Positions 1 to 7,886 of a DNA stretch of 42,533 bases are shown here, in pieces. Numbering within the stretch: the stretch's first letter is position 1; each line of letters opens with the position of its first letter. Source of the stretch: an uncultured Muribaculaceae bacterium (GTDB taxonomy: Bacteria; Bacteroidota; Bacteroidia; Bacteroidales; Muribaculaceae); contig CAJTRC010000011.1 in NCBI GenBank assembly GCA_910578365.1, forward strand, positions 1 through 42,533, given 5' to 3'. The notes under the pieces are model-generated. The model was not told where the DNA came from and did not search any database. It worked only from the letters and a program-made list of their open reading frames with translations. A program made the position numbers and the translations under genes.

Positions 1-2
1 GG

Positions 3-1157
3 CTTTTGTCGAAGACTCCCGAGGAGGCCGGACTTGAGGCAACCGGGCAGGATTGGGATATTGGTCTTGTCGATACTGTGAACATGGTGCTCGACGACGG
101 TTCGGTTTACGAGGGTACTGTCATAGCAGGTTCGTCGACTCCGCACGGCCACGGTATTCTGGCCCGCGACAGTGTGTACTACGAGGGCGACTGGCAATAT
201 GGCGCCCTGCTGTGGGGGCGCCGCAGCAGCGAAGATGCTGTGTATACGGGGTGTTTCGACGACCGTTTGCGGAGCCATGGCTACGGTATTGTCGACTATT
301 CGCGAAGCTATATCGAAAGCCGGCAGAACAGAGTTGCCCCGGGGGCGGATGTGATTCGCCACTATGCCGGGAACTGGAATCACGATGTGATGGACGGTCT
401 GGGGCTTGCATTCATGGCCGACGGCTCGCAGCGGTTCGGTACTTTTAAGAACGGAGTGTTCCAGCCTGTCGAAGGCGCGGCATACAATGTCGGTGACCGG
501 GTGTACGGCATAGACCTTTCGCACCACAACCGCGATATCGACTGGGCCAACCTGGCTCTGTACTGCGATGCCAAAGGCAATGTATTCCATAAGTCGCCCA
601 GCACACGCCGATATATGCAGCCGGTTTTGTTTGTGTACATGAAAGCTACCGAAGGGGCCAATCATGTGGATACGACCTATGCGCGCCGAGCCCTCGAGGC
701 CGACCGGCACGGCATAGCCAAAGGAGCATACCACTTCCTGCGCCTGGGCTCGCCGATTGACGAGCAGGTGCGGAATTTTGTGCAGACAGTCAACTGGCAG
801 CCCGGCGACATGCCTCCGGCCCTGGATGTGGAGATACCGGCCGAACTGCGCAAGTACGGCACTTCAGGCGTGTTCGAGTGGTTCGAGGCTGTGGAGAACG
901 AACTCGGGGTCAGGCCAATTATATACACCGGCGACAATATCCGGGCGAAGTATCTGGCCAAAGACCCGCGTTTTTCCAAGTATGAGTGCTGGATTGCCCG
1001 ATATAATCCGAAAGGCCCCGACAGCGACAACTGGCAGATATGGCAGATGTCGGACCGCGGGCGCGGTACGGGGCATTCGGGTAATATCGATATAAATCTG
1101 TTTGGCGGCAGCCACCAGGACTTCAACAACTACCGACGCGATGTAGCCCTGCGCTGA
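3..1157 (+). CDS. GH25-family muramidase with N-terminal MORN-type repeats (5' partial)
   Basis: The reading frame is open to the left edge, and the first possible start inside the window is a TTG, so the true start probably lies outside. The N-terminal ~150 residues hold several MORN-like units (DGSVYEG, HGHGIL, YYEGDW, HYAGNW, DGLGLAFMADG), a repeat class used for membrane or protein contact. From about residue 165 a glycoside hydrolase 25 (lysozyme/muramidase) fold follows: YGIDLSHHN supplies the first conserved Asp, FVYMKATEG the strand-loop motif, GAYHFLR the next, and PALDVE the Asp/Glu catalytic pair. The C-terminal QIWQMSD and IDINLF motifs are typical of the family. GH25 enzymes cut the beta-1,4 link between MurNAc and GlcNAc in peptidoglycan. 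No signal peptide can be judged because the start is missing. It ends 42 bases before the HAD gene. The family assignment is strong; the role (self cell-wall remodelling or attack on others) is open. Confidence 0.88.
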   Translation, partial: LLSKTPEEAGLEATGQDWDIGLVDTVNMVLDDGSVYEGTVIAGSSTPHGHGILARDSVYYEGDWQYGALLWGRRSSEDAVYTGCFDDRLRSHGYGIVDYSRSYIESRQNRVAPGADVIRHYAGNWNHDVMDGLGLAFMADGSQRFGTFKNGVFQPVEGAAYNVGDRVYGIDLSHHNRDIDWANLALYCDAKGNVFHKSPSTRRYMQPVLFVYMKATEGANHVDTTYARRALEADRHGIAKGAYHFLRLGSPIDEQVRNFVQTVNWQPGDMPPALDVEIPAELRKYGTSGVFEWFEAVENELGVRPIIYTGDNIRAKYLAKDPRFSKYECWIARYNPKGPDSDNWQIWQMSDRGRGTGHSGNIDINLFGGSHQDFNNYRRDVALR

Positions 1158-1199
1158 ACTTCCAAGACACATATTAATTAATGTAATAATATATTCAAT

Positions 1200-1910
1200 A
1201 TGGAATACGACAATATCAAAGGTATAATATTCGACTACGACGGCACTGTGGATATACGCGGCGACCGCTGGGCCGAAGTAATGCTCGACGCCTTCCGCAG
1301 CAACGGCATAGAGCTGAGTCTGCCTGCGCTGAAACATACCGCCGAGGCTGTAGGCACATATCTGATTAGCGACGATCTCATACAGCCTACCGATGATTTC
1401 ACGGCAATGATGCGCACCTGCGCACGGCTGATGTTGCAGCGCTTGTCCGACAACTATCAGATTGGCTCGCGTTTTACCGACACTTCCGCTACGGCCGACG
1501 CCATAGCCCGGTACTGCCTGAGCTATATGAACGCAGTGTTCGAAGTCGACAGGCCTGTGATAGGCGCTCTCGCCGCCCGCTTCCGGCTGGTGCTGGTAAG
1601 CCGGTACTACCCCAACTTCGGCGCCATGCTCGACGAGTTCGGCCTCTCGCAGTACTTCCGGCAGATAATACAGAGCCGCCATACGGGTACAGATGCCGGC
1701 GACGGCGATATCATACTCCGTGGGGTCGAGGCACTTGGCCTGCCTGCCGCCGAGATACTGGTGATAGGCGGCAGTCTGCGCAGCGACATAGGTCCGGCTC
1801 TGGCTCATGGCTGCCGCGCACTGTGGATAGCCGACAAGAGCCGCGCCGGCGAAGCTCCCGACGGAGTGGCGCTCGCCGGTAGCCTGAGGGCAGCGCTGAA
1901 ACTGATTTAG
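1200..1910 (+). CDS. HAD-superfamily hydrolase (phosphatase-like)
   Basis: A 236-aa protein with the haloacid dehalogenase layout. Motif I is IIFDYDGTVD near the N terminus, with D12 the expected nucleophile and D14 the acid/base. A helical cap of about 110 residues follows, then motif II around LVLVSRYYPNFG. Motif IV is ILVIGGSLRSDI, where family members usually read GDSxxSDI, so the first acidic position of this motif is replaced by Gly. Related proteins dephosphorylate small metabolites such as phosphoglycolate or sugar phosphates. The substrate cannot be read from the sequence. The ATG at 1200 puts motif I at the usual distance from the N terminus. It sits between the muramidase and the inositol-phosphate synthase, with its own short spacers and no clear promoter. 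Confidence 0.8.
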   Translation: MEYDNIKGIIFDYDGTVDIRGDRWAEVMLDAFRSNGIELSLPALKHTAEAVGTYLISDDLIQPTDDFTAMMRTCARLMLQRLSDNYQIGSRFTDTSATADAIARYCLSYMNAVFEVDRPVIGALAARFRLVLVSRYYPNFGAMLDEFGLSQYFRQIIQSRHTGTDAGDGDIILRGVEALGLPAAEILVIGGSLRSDIGPALAHGCRALWIADKSRAGEAPDGVALAGSLRAALKLI

Positions 1911-2062
1911 CGACAAATCACCCTTTACAAAACTTTACATATCATAGCCGGTATTTCTATTAAATTAACCTAAATATACAATTGGGCTATAGTATTAAGA
2001 TAATTTTGCAAATATTTAGTTTGTTTATACTAATTATATTTTTACAATTGAGAAAACATTTA

Positions 2063-2070
2063 TACTTTTG
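2063..2070 (+). promoter_or_regulatory. Bacteroidetes-type promoter -7 box of the inositol-phosphate synthase gene
   Basis: TACTTTTG matches the Bacteroidetes sigma-ABfr -7 consensus TAnnTTTG; a T-rich stretch about 20 bases upstream is the likely -33 region, but it is not a clean TTTG. A second perfect -7 box, TAATTTTG, lies at 2001-2008 in the same A/T-rich 247-base spacer (1911-2157) and could be an alternative promoter. Transcription from the proximal box would give a leader of about 80 bases that contains the hairpin at 2086-2107. Confidence 0.6.
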
Positions 2071-2085
2071 CAGACAAACTACAAG

Positions 2086-2107
2086 AAGGCCTCCGCAACG
2101 AGGCCTT
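2086..2107 (+). promoter_or_regulatory. Leader hairpin upstream of inositol-phosphate synthase
   Basis: A perfect 8-bp inverted repeat (AAGGCCTC, 6-base loop, GAGGCCTT) is followed by GTTTAACC. It lies inside the predicted untranslated leader, about 50 bases before the start codon. It could stabilise the mRNA, attenuate transcription or block ribosome access; the T-run after it is too short for a confident terminator. Confidence 0.5.
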
Positions 2108-2157
2108 GTTTAACCTTGAAAAAAACAAAAATAAATAACCATCAAACTTCTTGCATT

Positions 2158-3465
2158 ATGAGCAAAAGCAATGTAAAACCTGCAGAAGGTAAGCTTGGTG
2201 TTATGGTAGTAGGCCTCGGCGCCGTTACCACCACCTTTATGACCGGTGTACTTATGGCCCGCAAAGGTCTGACCAAGCCTGTCGGCAGCATGTGTATGTA
2301 CGACAAAATCCGTGTAGGTGAAGGAGAAGACAAAAAGTATCTGAAATATAAAGACATCGTTCCTATCGCTGACCTGAACGACATTGAGTTCGCAGCATGG
2401 GACGTTTATCCCGCCAACGCATACGAGTCGGCTATCAACGCCGAAGTTCTCAAGGAAAAGGACATCAACCCCGTACGCGAGGAACTCGAAGCCATCAAGC
2501 CCCTCAAGGCAGCTTTTGACCACAACTACGCCAAGCGCCTCGACGGTGACAACGTAATGACCGGCAAGACCCGCTGGGAAATGGTTGAAGCTCTCCGCGA
2601 AGACATCCGCAAGTTCAAGGCCGAAAAGAACCTCAACCGCGTGGTTGTGCTCTGGGCCGCTTCTACCGAAGTTTATGTTCCCGTAAACGAAAAGGTACAC
2701 TATCACCTGGCCGACCTCGAGGCTGCCATGAAGGCTGATGACAAGGAACACGTTGCACCCTCGATGTGCTACGCTTACGCAGCTCTGGTTGAAGGCGCTC
2801 CCTTCATCATGGGTGCCCCCAACACCACCGTTGACTTCCCCGCAATGTGGGAACTCGCCGAAAAAACCGGCATGCCCATCGCAGGCAAGGACTTCAAGAC
2901 CGGCCAGACACTCGTTAAGTCGGGCTTCGCTCCTATCATCGGCACCCGTTGCCTCGGTCTTTCGGGCTGGTTCTCTACCAACATCCTCGGTAACCGCGAC
3001 GGTCTAGTTCTCGACGAACCCGCCAACTTCCGCACCAAGGAAGTCAGCAAGCTGTCGACTCTCGAATCAATTCTCGTTCCCGAAGAGCAGCCCGACCTTT
3101 ACACCAATTACTTCCACAAAGTGCGCATCAACTACTATCCCCCGCGCAACGACAACAAGGAAGGCTGGGACAACATCGACATCTTCGGCTGGATGGGCTA
3201 CCCCATGCAGATTAAGATTAACTTCCTCTGCCGCGACTCTATTCTCGCCGCTCCTCTGTGCCTCGACCTCGTACTCCTGAGCGACCTCGCTGCCCGCGCA
3301 GGCCGTCACGGCATCCAGCGCTTCCTCAGCTTCTTCCTTAAGAGCCCGATGCACGACTACACCAAGAACGAAGTGCCTGTAAACCACCTCTTCCAGCAGT
3401 ATGTAATGCTGAAGAACGCTATCCGCGAAATGGGTGGCTACAAGGCCGACGAAACCATCGACTAA
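2158..3465 (+). CDS. ino1: myo-inositol-1-phosphate synthase (inositol-3-phosphate synthase)
   Basis: Converts glucose 6-phosphate to inositol 3-phosphate with bound NAD+, the first step to inositol lipids in Bacteroidetes. The ATG at 2158 gives 435 aa starting MSKSNVKPAEGK; the longer open frame upstream runs through the leader and is not credible as protein. The NAD-binding loop VVGLGAVTTTFMTG is near residues 16-29. The centre carries the family's conserved MGAPNTTVDFPAM and AGKDFKTGQT blocks, the latter with the catalytic lysines, and GLSGWFSTNILGN follows. Length and motifs fit the shorter prokaryotic type rather than the longer yeast or plant type. Codon use is strikingly uniform (AAC, AAG, GAC, CTC, GGC, CGC dominate), which suggests high expression. 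No phosphatidylinositol-phosphate synthase or phosphatase is adjacent, unlike the inositol-lipid cluster known from Bacteroides thetaiotaomicron. A strong terminator follows at once, so it is a single-gene unit. Confidence 0.95.
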   Translation: MSKSNVKPAEGKLGVMVVGLGAVTTTFMTGVLMARKGLTKPVGSMCMYDKIRVGEGEDKKYLKYKDIVPIADLNDIEFAAWDVYPANAYESAINAEVLKEKDINPVREELEAIKPLKAAFDHNYAKRLDGDNVMTGKTRWEMVEALREDIRKFKAEKNLNRVVVLWAASTEVYVPVNEKVHYHLADLEAAMKADDKEHVAPSMCYAYAALVEGAPFIMGAPNTTVDFPAMWELAEKTGMPIAGKDFKTGQTLVKSGFAPIIGTRCLGLSGWFSTNILGNRDGLVLDEPANFRTKEVSKLSTLESILVPEEQPDLYTNYFHKVRINYYPPRNDNKEGWDNIDIFGWMGYPMQIKINFLCRDSILAAPLCLDLVLLSDLAARAGRHGIQRFLSFFLKSPMHDYTKNEVPVNHLFQQYVMLKNAIREMGGYKADETID

Positions 3466-3488
3466 TTCTCGATACCGAAAATACGACG

Positions 3489-3518
3489 ATAGCCTCGGGT
3501 TCGCCCGGGGCTATTTTT
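3489..3518 (+). terminator. Rho-independent terminator after ino1
   Basis: An 11-bp stem (3489-3499 with 3504-3514, one G-U pair) closes on a stable TTCG tetraloop and runs straight into TTTTT. It starts 24 bases after the ino1 stop codon and is the best intrinsic terminator in the window. Confidence 0.92.
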
Positions 3519-3617
3519 GTAGGGACAAGTCTTAGAGAATGTCCGGATTTAGGTTAAATTCAAGCAAATCCGTACAGCTTTCCTTGCATGCCGTGTTTTC
3601 ATTAATCAGACAGAGAT

Positions 3618-4367
3618 ATGACAAATCCGATATTTCAGCGCAGCGAACTGCTGCTTGGCTCCGAGTGCATGCAGCGTCTGGCACACTGCCGGGTAATAGT
3701 GTTCGGAGTAGGCGGCGTAGGCTCGTGGTGCGTCGAGGCGCTGGCCCGCAGCGGAGTAGGGCATATAACCATGGTCGACTCCGATTGTGTGGCGGTCAGC
3801 AATATCAACCGCCAGCTTCCGGCCCTTGCCGATACCGTGGGGCGCCCCAAGGTTGAAGTGATGCGCGAACGGCTGCTGCAGATAAATCCGCAGATAGAGG
3901 CCGAGGCCGTTTGCTGTCTGTATAACGAAGAAACCGCCGGAGATTTCGACCTCGACAGTTACGACTATGTGATTGACGCCATCGATACACTCGACTGCAA
4001 GGCGCGCCTGATACAGCATGCGCTGCGCAGCCGCTGTACCCTGTTCTCGTCGATGGGTGCGGCGTTGAAAATGCACATCACGCAGATAGCCGTGGCTAAC
4101 TTCGACAAAGTCCTGGGCTGCCCGCTGGCCAGGGCATTGCGTCAGAAATTCAGGCGAGCCGGCACTATGCCACGTCGTAAATTCAAATGCGTGTATTCGC
4201 CCGAACTGCTTAAAAACCGCGAAGAAAGCGTAGCCTCGGCCGAAGGCGGTCAGGCAGCCGAAATCAAAAGCCGCAGCCGCAGCAACGGCACTCTTATGCA
4301 CGCCGTGGCCACGTTCGGTCTGATGCTCGCCGGCCTGGTGATAGAAGAAGAGGTTCAGGAAATGTGA
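3618..4367 (+). CDS. tcdA: TcdA/CsdL-type tRNA threonylcarbamoyladenosine dehydratase (ThiF/E1-like)
   Basis: A 249-aa E1-like ATP-dependent enzyme that cyclises the t6A at tRNA position 37 to ct6A. The N-terminal FQRSELLLGSE is typical of the family. The nucleotide-binding glycine loop GVGGVGSW is at about residues 32-39, followed by VDSDCVAVSNINRQ, which carries the conserved D and NxxRQ of ThiF-fold enzymes. The Asp of DYVIDAIDTLDCKARL lies in the adenylation site. SSMGAALKMHITQI is the TcdA-specific block downstream. TcdA rather than ThiF or MoeB is favoured because the Cys-rich zinc site of those proteins is absent. It begins 99 bases after the ino1 terminator; no TAnnTTTG box was found. 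The next gene has its own promoter. Confidence 0.9.
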   Translation: MTNPIFQRSELLLGSECMQRLAHCRVIVFGVGGVGSWCVEALARSGVGHITMVDSDCVAVSNINRQLPALADTVGRPKVEVMRERLLQINPQIEAEAVCCLYNEETAGDFDLDSYDYVIDAIDTLDCKARLIQHALRSRCTLFSSMGAALKMHITQIAVANFDKVLGCPLARALRQKFRRAGTMPRRKFKCVYSPELLKNREESVASAEGGQAAEIKSRSRSNGTLMHAVATFGLMLAGLVIEEEVQEM

Positions 4368-4382
4368 CAGAACGGCTACAAG

Positions 4383-4414
4383 TTTGGTAGATTCGCGCTA
4401 AAGTCCTATCTTTG
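4383..4414 (+). promoter_or_regulatory. Bacteroidetes promoter of the AddA-like gene
   Basis: TTTG at 4383-4386, a 20-base spacer, and TATCTTTG at 4407-4414 form a textbook Bacteroidetes promoter. The predicted start site leaves a leader of only about 15 bases before the GTG at 4435, and this supports that start. Confidence 0.8.
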
Positions 4415-4434
4415 TAAGAATCATAATTTTCAGC

Positions 4435-7400
4435 GTGGAACTGGACCGTACATTAACCATCTACAAGGCTTCGGCGGGGTCGGGGAAGACTTACACTCTG
4501 GCTCTTGAATATATAAAGCTGCTGCTCGGCGTCAAAAATGTCGAGACAGGCAGCTATAGTCTTAACGATGAAAAATACTGCGGCCGACGCCTTAGGAACC
4601 GCCACCGCCATATCCTGGCCATAACCTTCACCAACAAGGCTACCGCCGAGATGAAGGAGCGCATCGTAAAGCAGCTGAACTCGCTGGCTGTGATGCCTGC
4701 TCCCGGAGCGAAGGATGCCGACTATGCCCCGGCCCTCACGGCAGCATTCGGCTGCACTCGGGCCGAACTGTGCCGGGCCGCTTCAATGGCCATGGACGAG
4801 TTGCTGTACGACTACAGTGGGTTCAATGTCAGCACCATCGACTCGTTTTTTCAACTGGTACTGCGCGAGTTCGCGCGAGAGGTCGACCGGCAGGGCGATT
4901 TCGAAGTCGAACTCGACGACAGAGCCGTGGTGAGCAACGGAGTGTCGATGATGCTCGACGACCTCAACTACGGAAATCCGCCCAACGGACCCCGCATGCA
5001 GCGCTGGATATACGACTACATGCTCAACCGCATACGCGAATCGGGCAAACACTATATGCTCGACCGTGGCTCCGGCGTATTCGCCTCGCTGGTCGACTTC
5101 GTGTGCCAATCGTGCAGCGAGGACTACAAGGAATATGCCCTGAAGCTGCAGAACTATCTCAGTGTGCCCGGAAATACACATACATTCCGCGCAGCGATTG
5201 CCCGGCGAATCGACGATGCCGCTCACGAACTGCAGAAAGCGGCGCGCGACGTAAAGGCAGCCCTCAGTCAGGCCGAATGTAAAGAAGAGAAGCTCAACCG
5301 CTTTCTGCTCAATTATGTCGAGGAGGCAGTCAACGGCAAGGAGCCGTCGGACGATTCGTTGGGCACCAAGGTAATGCAGTCGCTCATTGACGGAAGCTAT
5401 ACCGACGAGAAGATATATGCCAAGGGCAAATGCACCACAGGCAGCGGCAAAAACAAAATTACGGTTTATCCGCCCTCGGAAGTGGCCTCGGCTCTGGAGG
5501 TATTTGCATGCGCCTACGAAAAGATGTGTGTGGAGCGCGCGGTATGCCGCCCCACGCTTCAGGCTGTCGACAATCTGGAATTTCTCGGTTTTGTGATGAA
5601 TTACATCGAGCAGTTCCGCCGCGAAAACAACGTGATACTGCTCAGTGATACCAACGACTTGCTGTCGCGCATAATATCCGACGACGACGCCCCCTTTATA
5701 TACGAGCGCCTGGGCATGTTTCTGCACCACTACCTTATCGACGAGTTTCAGGACACCTCGCGCATGCAGTGGAAAAACCTGCGTCCGCTGGTGGCAGTGG
5801 GCGTCCACGACCGTCACGACAGCCTGATAATAGGCGACGAAAAGCAGGCCATATACCGCTTCCGAAACTCCGACTCGTCGATGCTGCACAGCACGGTTTC
5901 GGAAGTGGACTTTCCCGGACGCAACCGAGTGAAAGGCGATGCCCCCGGCGACAACACCAACCGCCGCAGCGCCCCCGATATGGTACGCTTCAACAATACT
6001 CTGTTCGACCGCATGGCAGTCGCTCTGGGGGTATCGGGCTTTGAAAATGTGGTGCAGACCCTGCCCCCGTGCAATGGCCATGAAAACAGCGCCTACATAC
6101 GGTTTTCCAAAGTGTCGGACACCGACGAGGCCCTTGCCGATATGGCCGCACACATGCTGCGCCAGCATGAGGCCGGCTACCAGTGGCGCGACATTGCCGT
6201 GCTGGTGCGCGGTGCCGCCGAGGCCACGAAAGTGGTGGAATTCCTGCGGGCTCAGCATCCCGAGATAAGCGTCCTCTCCGAAGAGGCATTGTATCTGCAC
6301 AACTCCACATCGGTAAAACTTATAATAGGCATGCTCAAGCTGCTCGACCGCTCGTATACCGACGAAAACGGCAGTACCGGCAACAGCACTATCAGCGACA
6401 CCATGGCCATGATAAGCCGCTTCGACTATTATATGTTGGAGGGGGCCTCGGCCGTCGAGGCGCTGAGTGCCGCCCTGGGCGATGTAAACAGCTCGGAAGC
6501 GGTGTCGAAGGCGGTGAGCCACTTGCGCTCGCTGCACGCATCGTCGCTGTCGTCGCTGGTGGAGATGATAGTCCAGCAGCGCATACCTGCGGCGCAGCGC
6601 AAGCACGAGATGGCTTTTATATGCGCCTTCCAGGACATGGTCACCGACTATTGCAAACGCTATCCCGACTCGATACACGACTTTGTGAAGTGGTACGACA
6701 AAGCAGGCCGCTACCGCTCGTTGCCCGCCGCGCCCGACATCGACGCCGTGTCGGTGATGACCATACACAAGTCGAAAGGCCTGGAGTGGCCCTGTGTGCA
6801 TATCCCTATGGCGCAGTGGGAGCTGTGCCGTGAGGACGATGTGTGGTTCCATCCGCAGTTCCCCGGCATATCGCCCAATATAACTCCGCCGATAATACTG
6901 GTGACCACCACCGGACTGTTCGGCAACCGGCTGTCGCCCTACCGCAGTGAATACGAGCGCGAGAAGACCGAGCAGCGTACCGACAACCTCAACACCACCT
7001 ATGTGGCATTTACCCGCGCGGGCCGCGAGCTGATAATCAGTAGCAGCGGAGCCAGTGTGGGCAAGGATATAGAGCAGGCACTGCGCCGCCACGCTACAGA
7101 AAGCGAGCTGGCCGACGGACTGCACATCGACACCGCGGCGGCCTTCAACGGCGACTGCCTTATGGAAATAGGGCAGCCCACTGAGCCGTCAGACCGCGAC
7201 CTGAAGCGGCAGCAGGAGCACAGCAGCCGCAGCGCCTTCGAACTCGACGACTACGAAGTCTTTGACCGCGACGACACCCGCGAGCTTGTGGCCATGCCCG
7301 ACATTACCACCGAGTTAGGAGCGATAAGCGACGACGACCCCGCCGACATAGCCGCCCGCGAGATAGTCGACCGGATACCATCGGGCTGCAACGGCGAGGA

Positions 7401-7863
7401 ACTGCGCCAGCGCGTCGAAGCCGCCAGGCGAGGCACCCTGCTGCACGCCGTAATGGCCGAGATGGAAACACGCTCCGACCTTGAATACGCCCTGGGACGT
7501 GTGGCCAACGCGGTGGCGCTCGCCCCCGACGAAACCGAACAGCTGCGCGAACTGCTGCAGACGGCCCTCGATTCCGATGACCCGCGCGTAGACCGCTGGT
7601 TCGACAGCGACGGACGCCTGCTGAGCGAGCAAAGCATAATGCTGGCCGACGGCACGGTACTGCGCCCCGACCGTATAGTAATCCACTCCGACGGCAGTGT
7701 CGACCTGGTCGACTACAAGTTTACCTCCGAAATGAGGCTGAGCCACCAGCAGCAGTTGCGCGACTACTGTCTGATGCTGCGCAATATGGGCTACAAACGT
7801 GTGAGCGGCCACCTGTGGTATCCGCTCTTAGGCAAAATAGCAACAGAAAAAATAGAAAATTAA
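4435..7863 (+). CDS. AddA/RecB-like UvrD-family helicase-nuclease
   Basis: A 1142-aa superfamily 1A helicase with a C-terminal RecB-type nuclease, the architecture of AddA in double-strand-break repair complexes. Helicase motifs in order: Walker A ASAGSGKT (residues 12-19), ILAITFTNKA (Ia), LIDEFQDTS (Walker B, D436/E437), IIGDEKQAIYRFR (III), VMTIHKSKGLEWPCVHIP (V) and TTYVAFTRA (VI). The C terminus has RPDRIV and VDLVDYKFT, the PD-(D/E)XK core (D1093, K1095), followed by a QLRDYCLML helix as in RecB nucleases. It lacks the iron-sulfur cysteines of Bacillus AddB, and no AddB partner is nearby, so the partner must be encoded elsewhere. The start is GTG, placed by the strong promoter 20 bases upstream. 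A moderate alternative is a stand-alone RecB-like exonuclease. It is followed after 23 bases by a gene for an exported protein of unrelated function. Confidence 0.88.
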   Translation: MELDRTLTIYKASAGSGKTYTLALEYIKLLLGVKNVETGSYSLNDEKYCGRRLRNRHRHILAITFTNKATAEMKERIVKQLNSLAVMPAPGAKDADYAPALTAAFGCTRAELCRAASMAMDELLYDYSGFNVSTIDSFFQLVLREFAREVDRQGDFEVELDDRAVVSNGVSMMLDDLNYGNPPNGPRMQRWIYDYMLNRIRESGKHYMLDRGSGVFASLVDFVCQSCSEDYKEYALKLQNYLSVPGNTHTFRAAIARRIDDAAHELQKAARDVKAALSQAECKEEKLNRFLLNYVEEAVNGKEPSDDSLGTKVMQSLIDGSYTDEKIYAKGKCTTGSGKNKITVYPPSEVASALEVFACAYEKMCVERAVCRPTLQAVDNLEFLGFVMNYIEQFRRENNVILLSDTNDLLSRIISDDDAPFIYERLGMFLHHYLIDEFQDTSRMQWKNLRPLVAVGVHDRHDSLIIGDEKQAIYRFRNSDSSMLHSTVSEVDFPGRNRVKGDAPGDNTNRRSAPDMVRFNNTLFDRMAVALGVSGFENVVQTLPPCNGHENSAYIRFSKVSDTDEALADMAAHMLRQHEAGYQWRDIAVLVRGAAEATKVVEFLRAQHPEISVLSEEALYLHNSTSVKLIIGMLKLLDRSYTDENGSTGNSTISDTMAMISRFDYYMLEGASAVEALSAALGDVNSSEAVSKAVSHLRSLHASSLSSLVEMIVQQRIPAAQRKHEMAFICAFQDMVTDYCKRYPDSIHDFVKWYDKAGRYRSLPAAPDIDAVSVMTIHKSKGLEWPCVHIPMAQWELCREDDVWFHPQFPGISPNITPPIILVTTTGLFGNRLSPYRSEYEREKTEQRTDNLNTTYVAFTRAGRELIISSSGASVGKDIEQALRRHATESELADGLHIDTAAAFNGDCLMEIGQPTEPSDRDLKRQQEHSSRSAFELDDYEVFDRDDTRELVAMPDITTELGAISDDDPADIAAREIVDRIPSGCNGEELRQRVEAARRGTLLHAVMAEMETRSDLEYALGRVANAVALAPDETEQLRELLQTALDSDDPRVDRWFDSDGRLLSEQSIMLADGTVLRPDRIVIHSDGSVDLVDYKFTSEMRLSHQQQLRDYCLMLRNMGYKRVSGHLWYPLLGKIATEKIEN

Positions 7864-7886
7864 TACACAATACACAATACCGAGAT

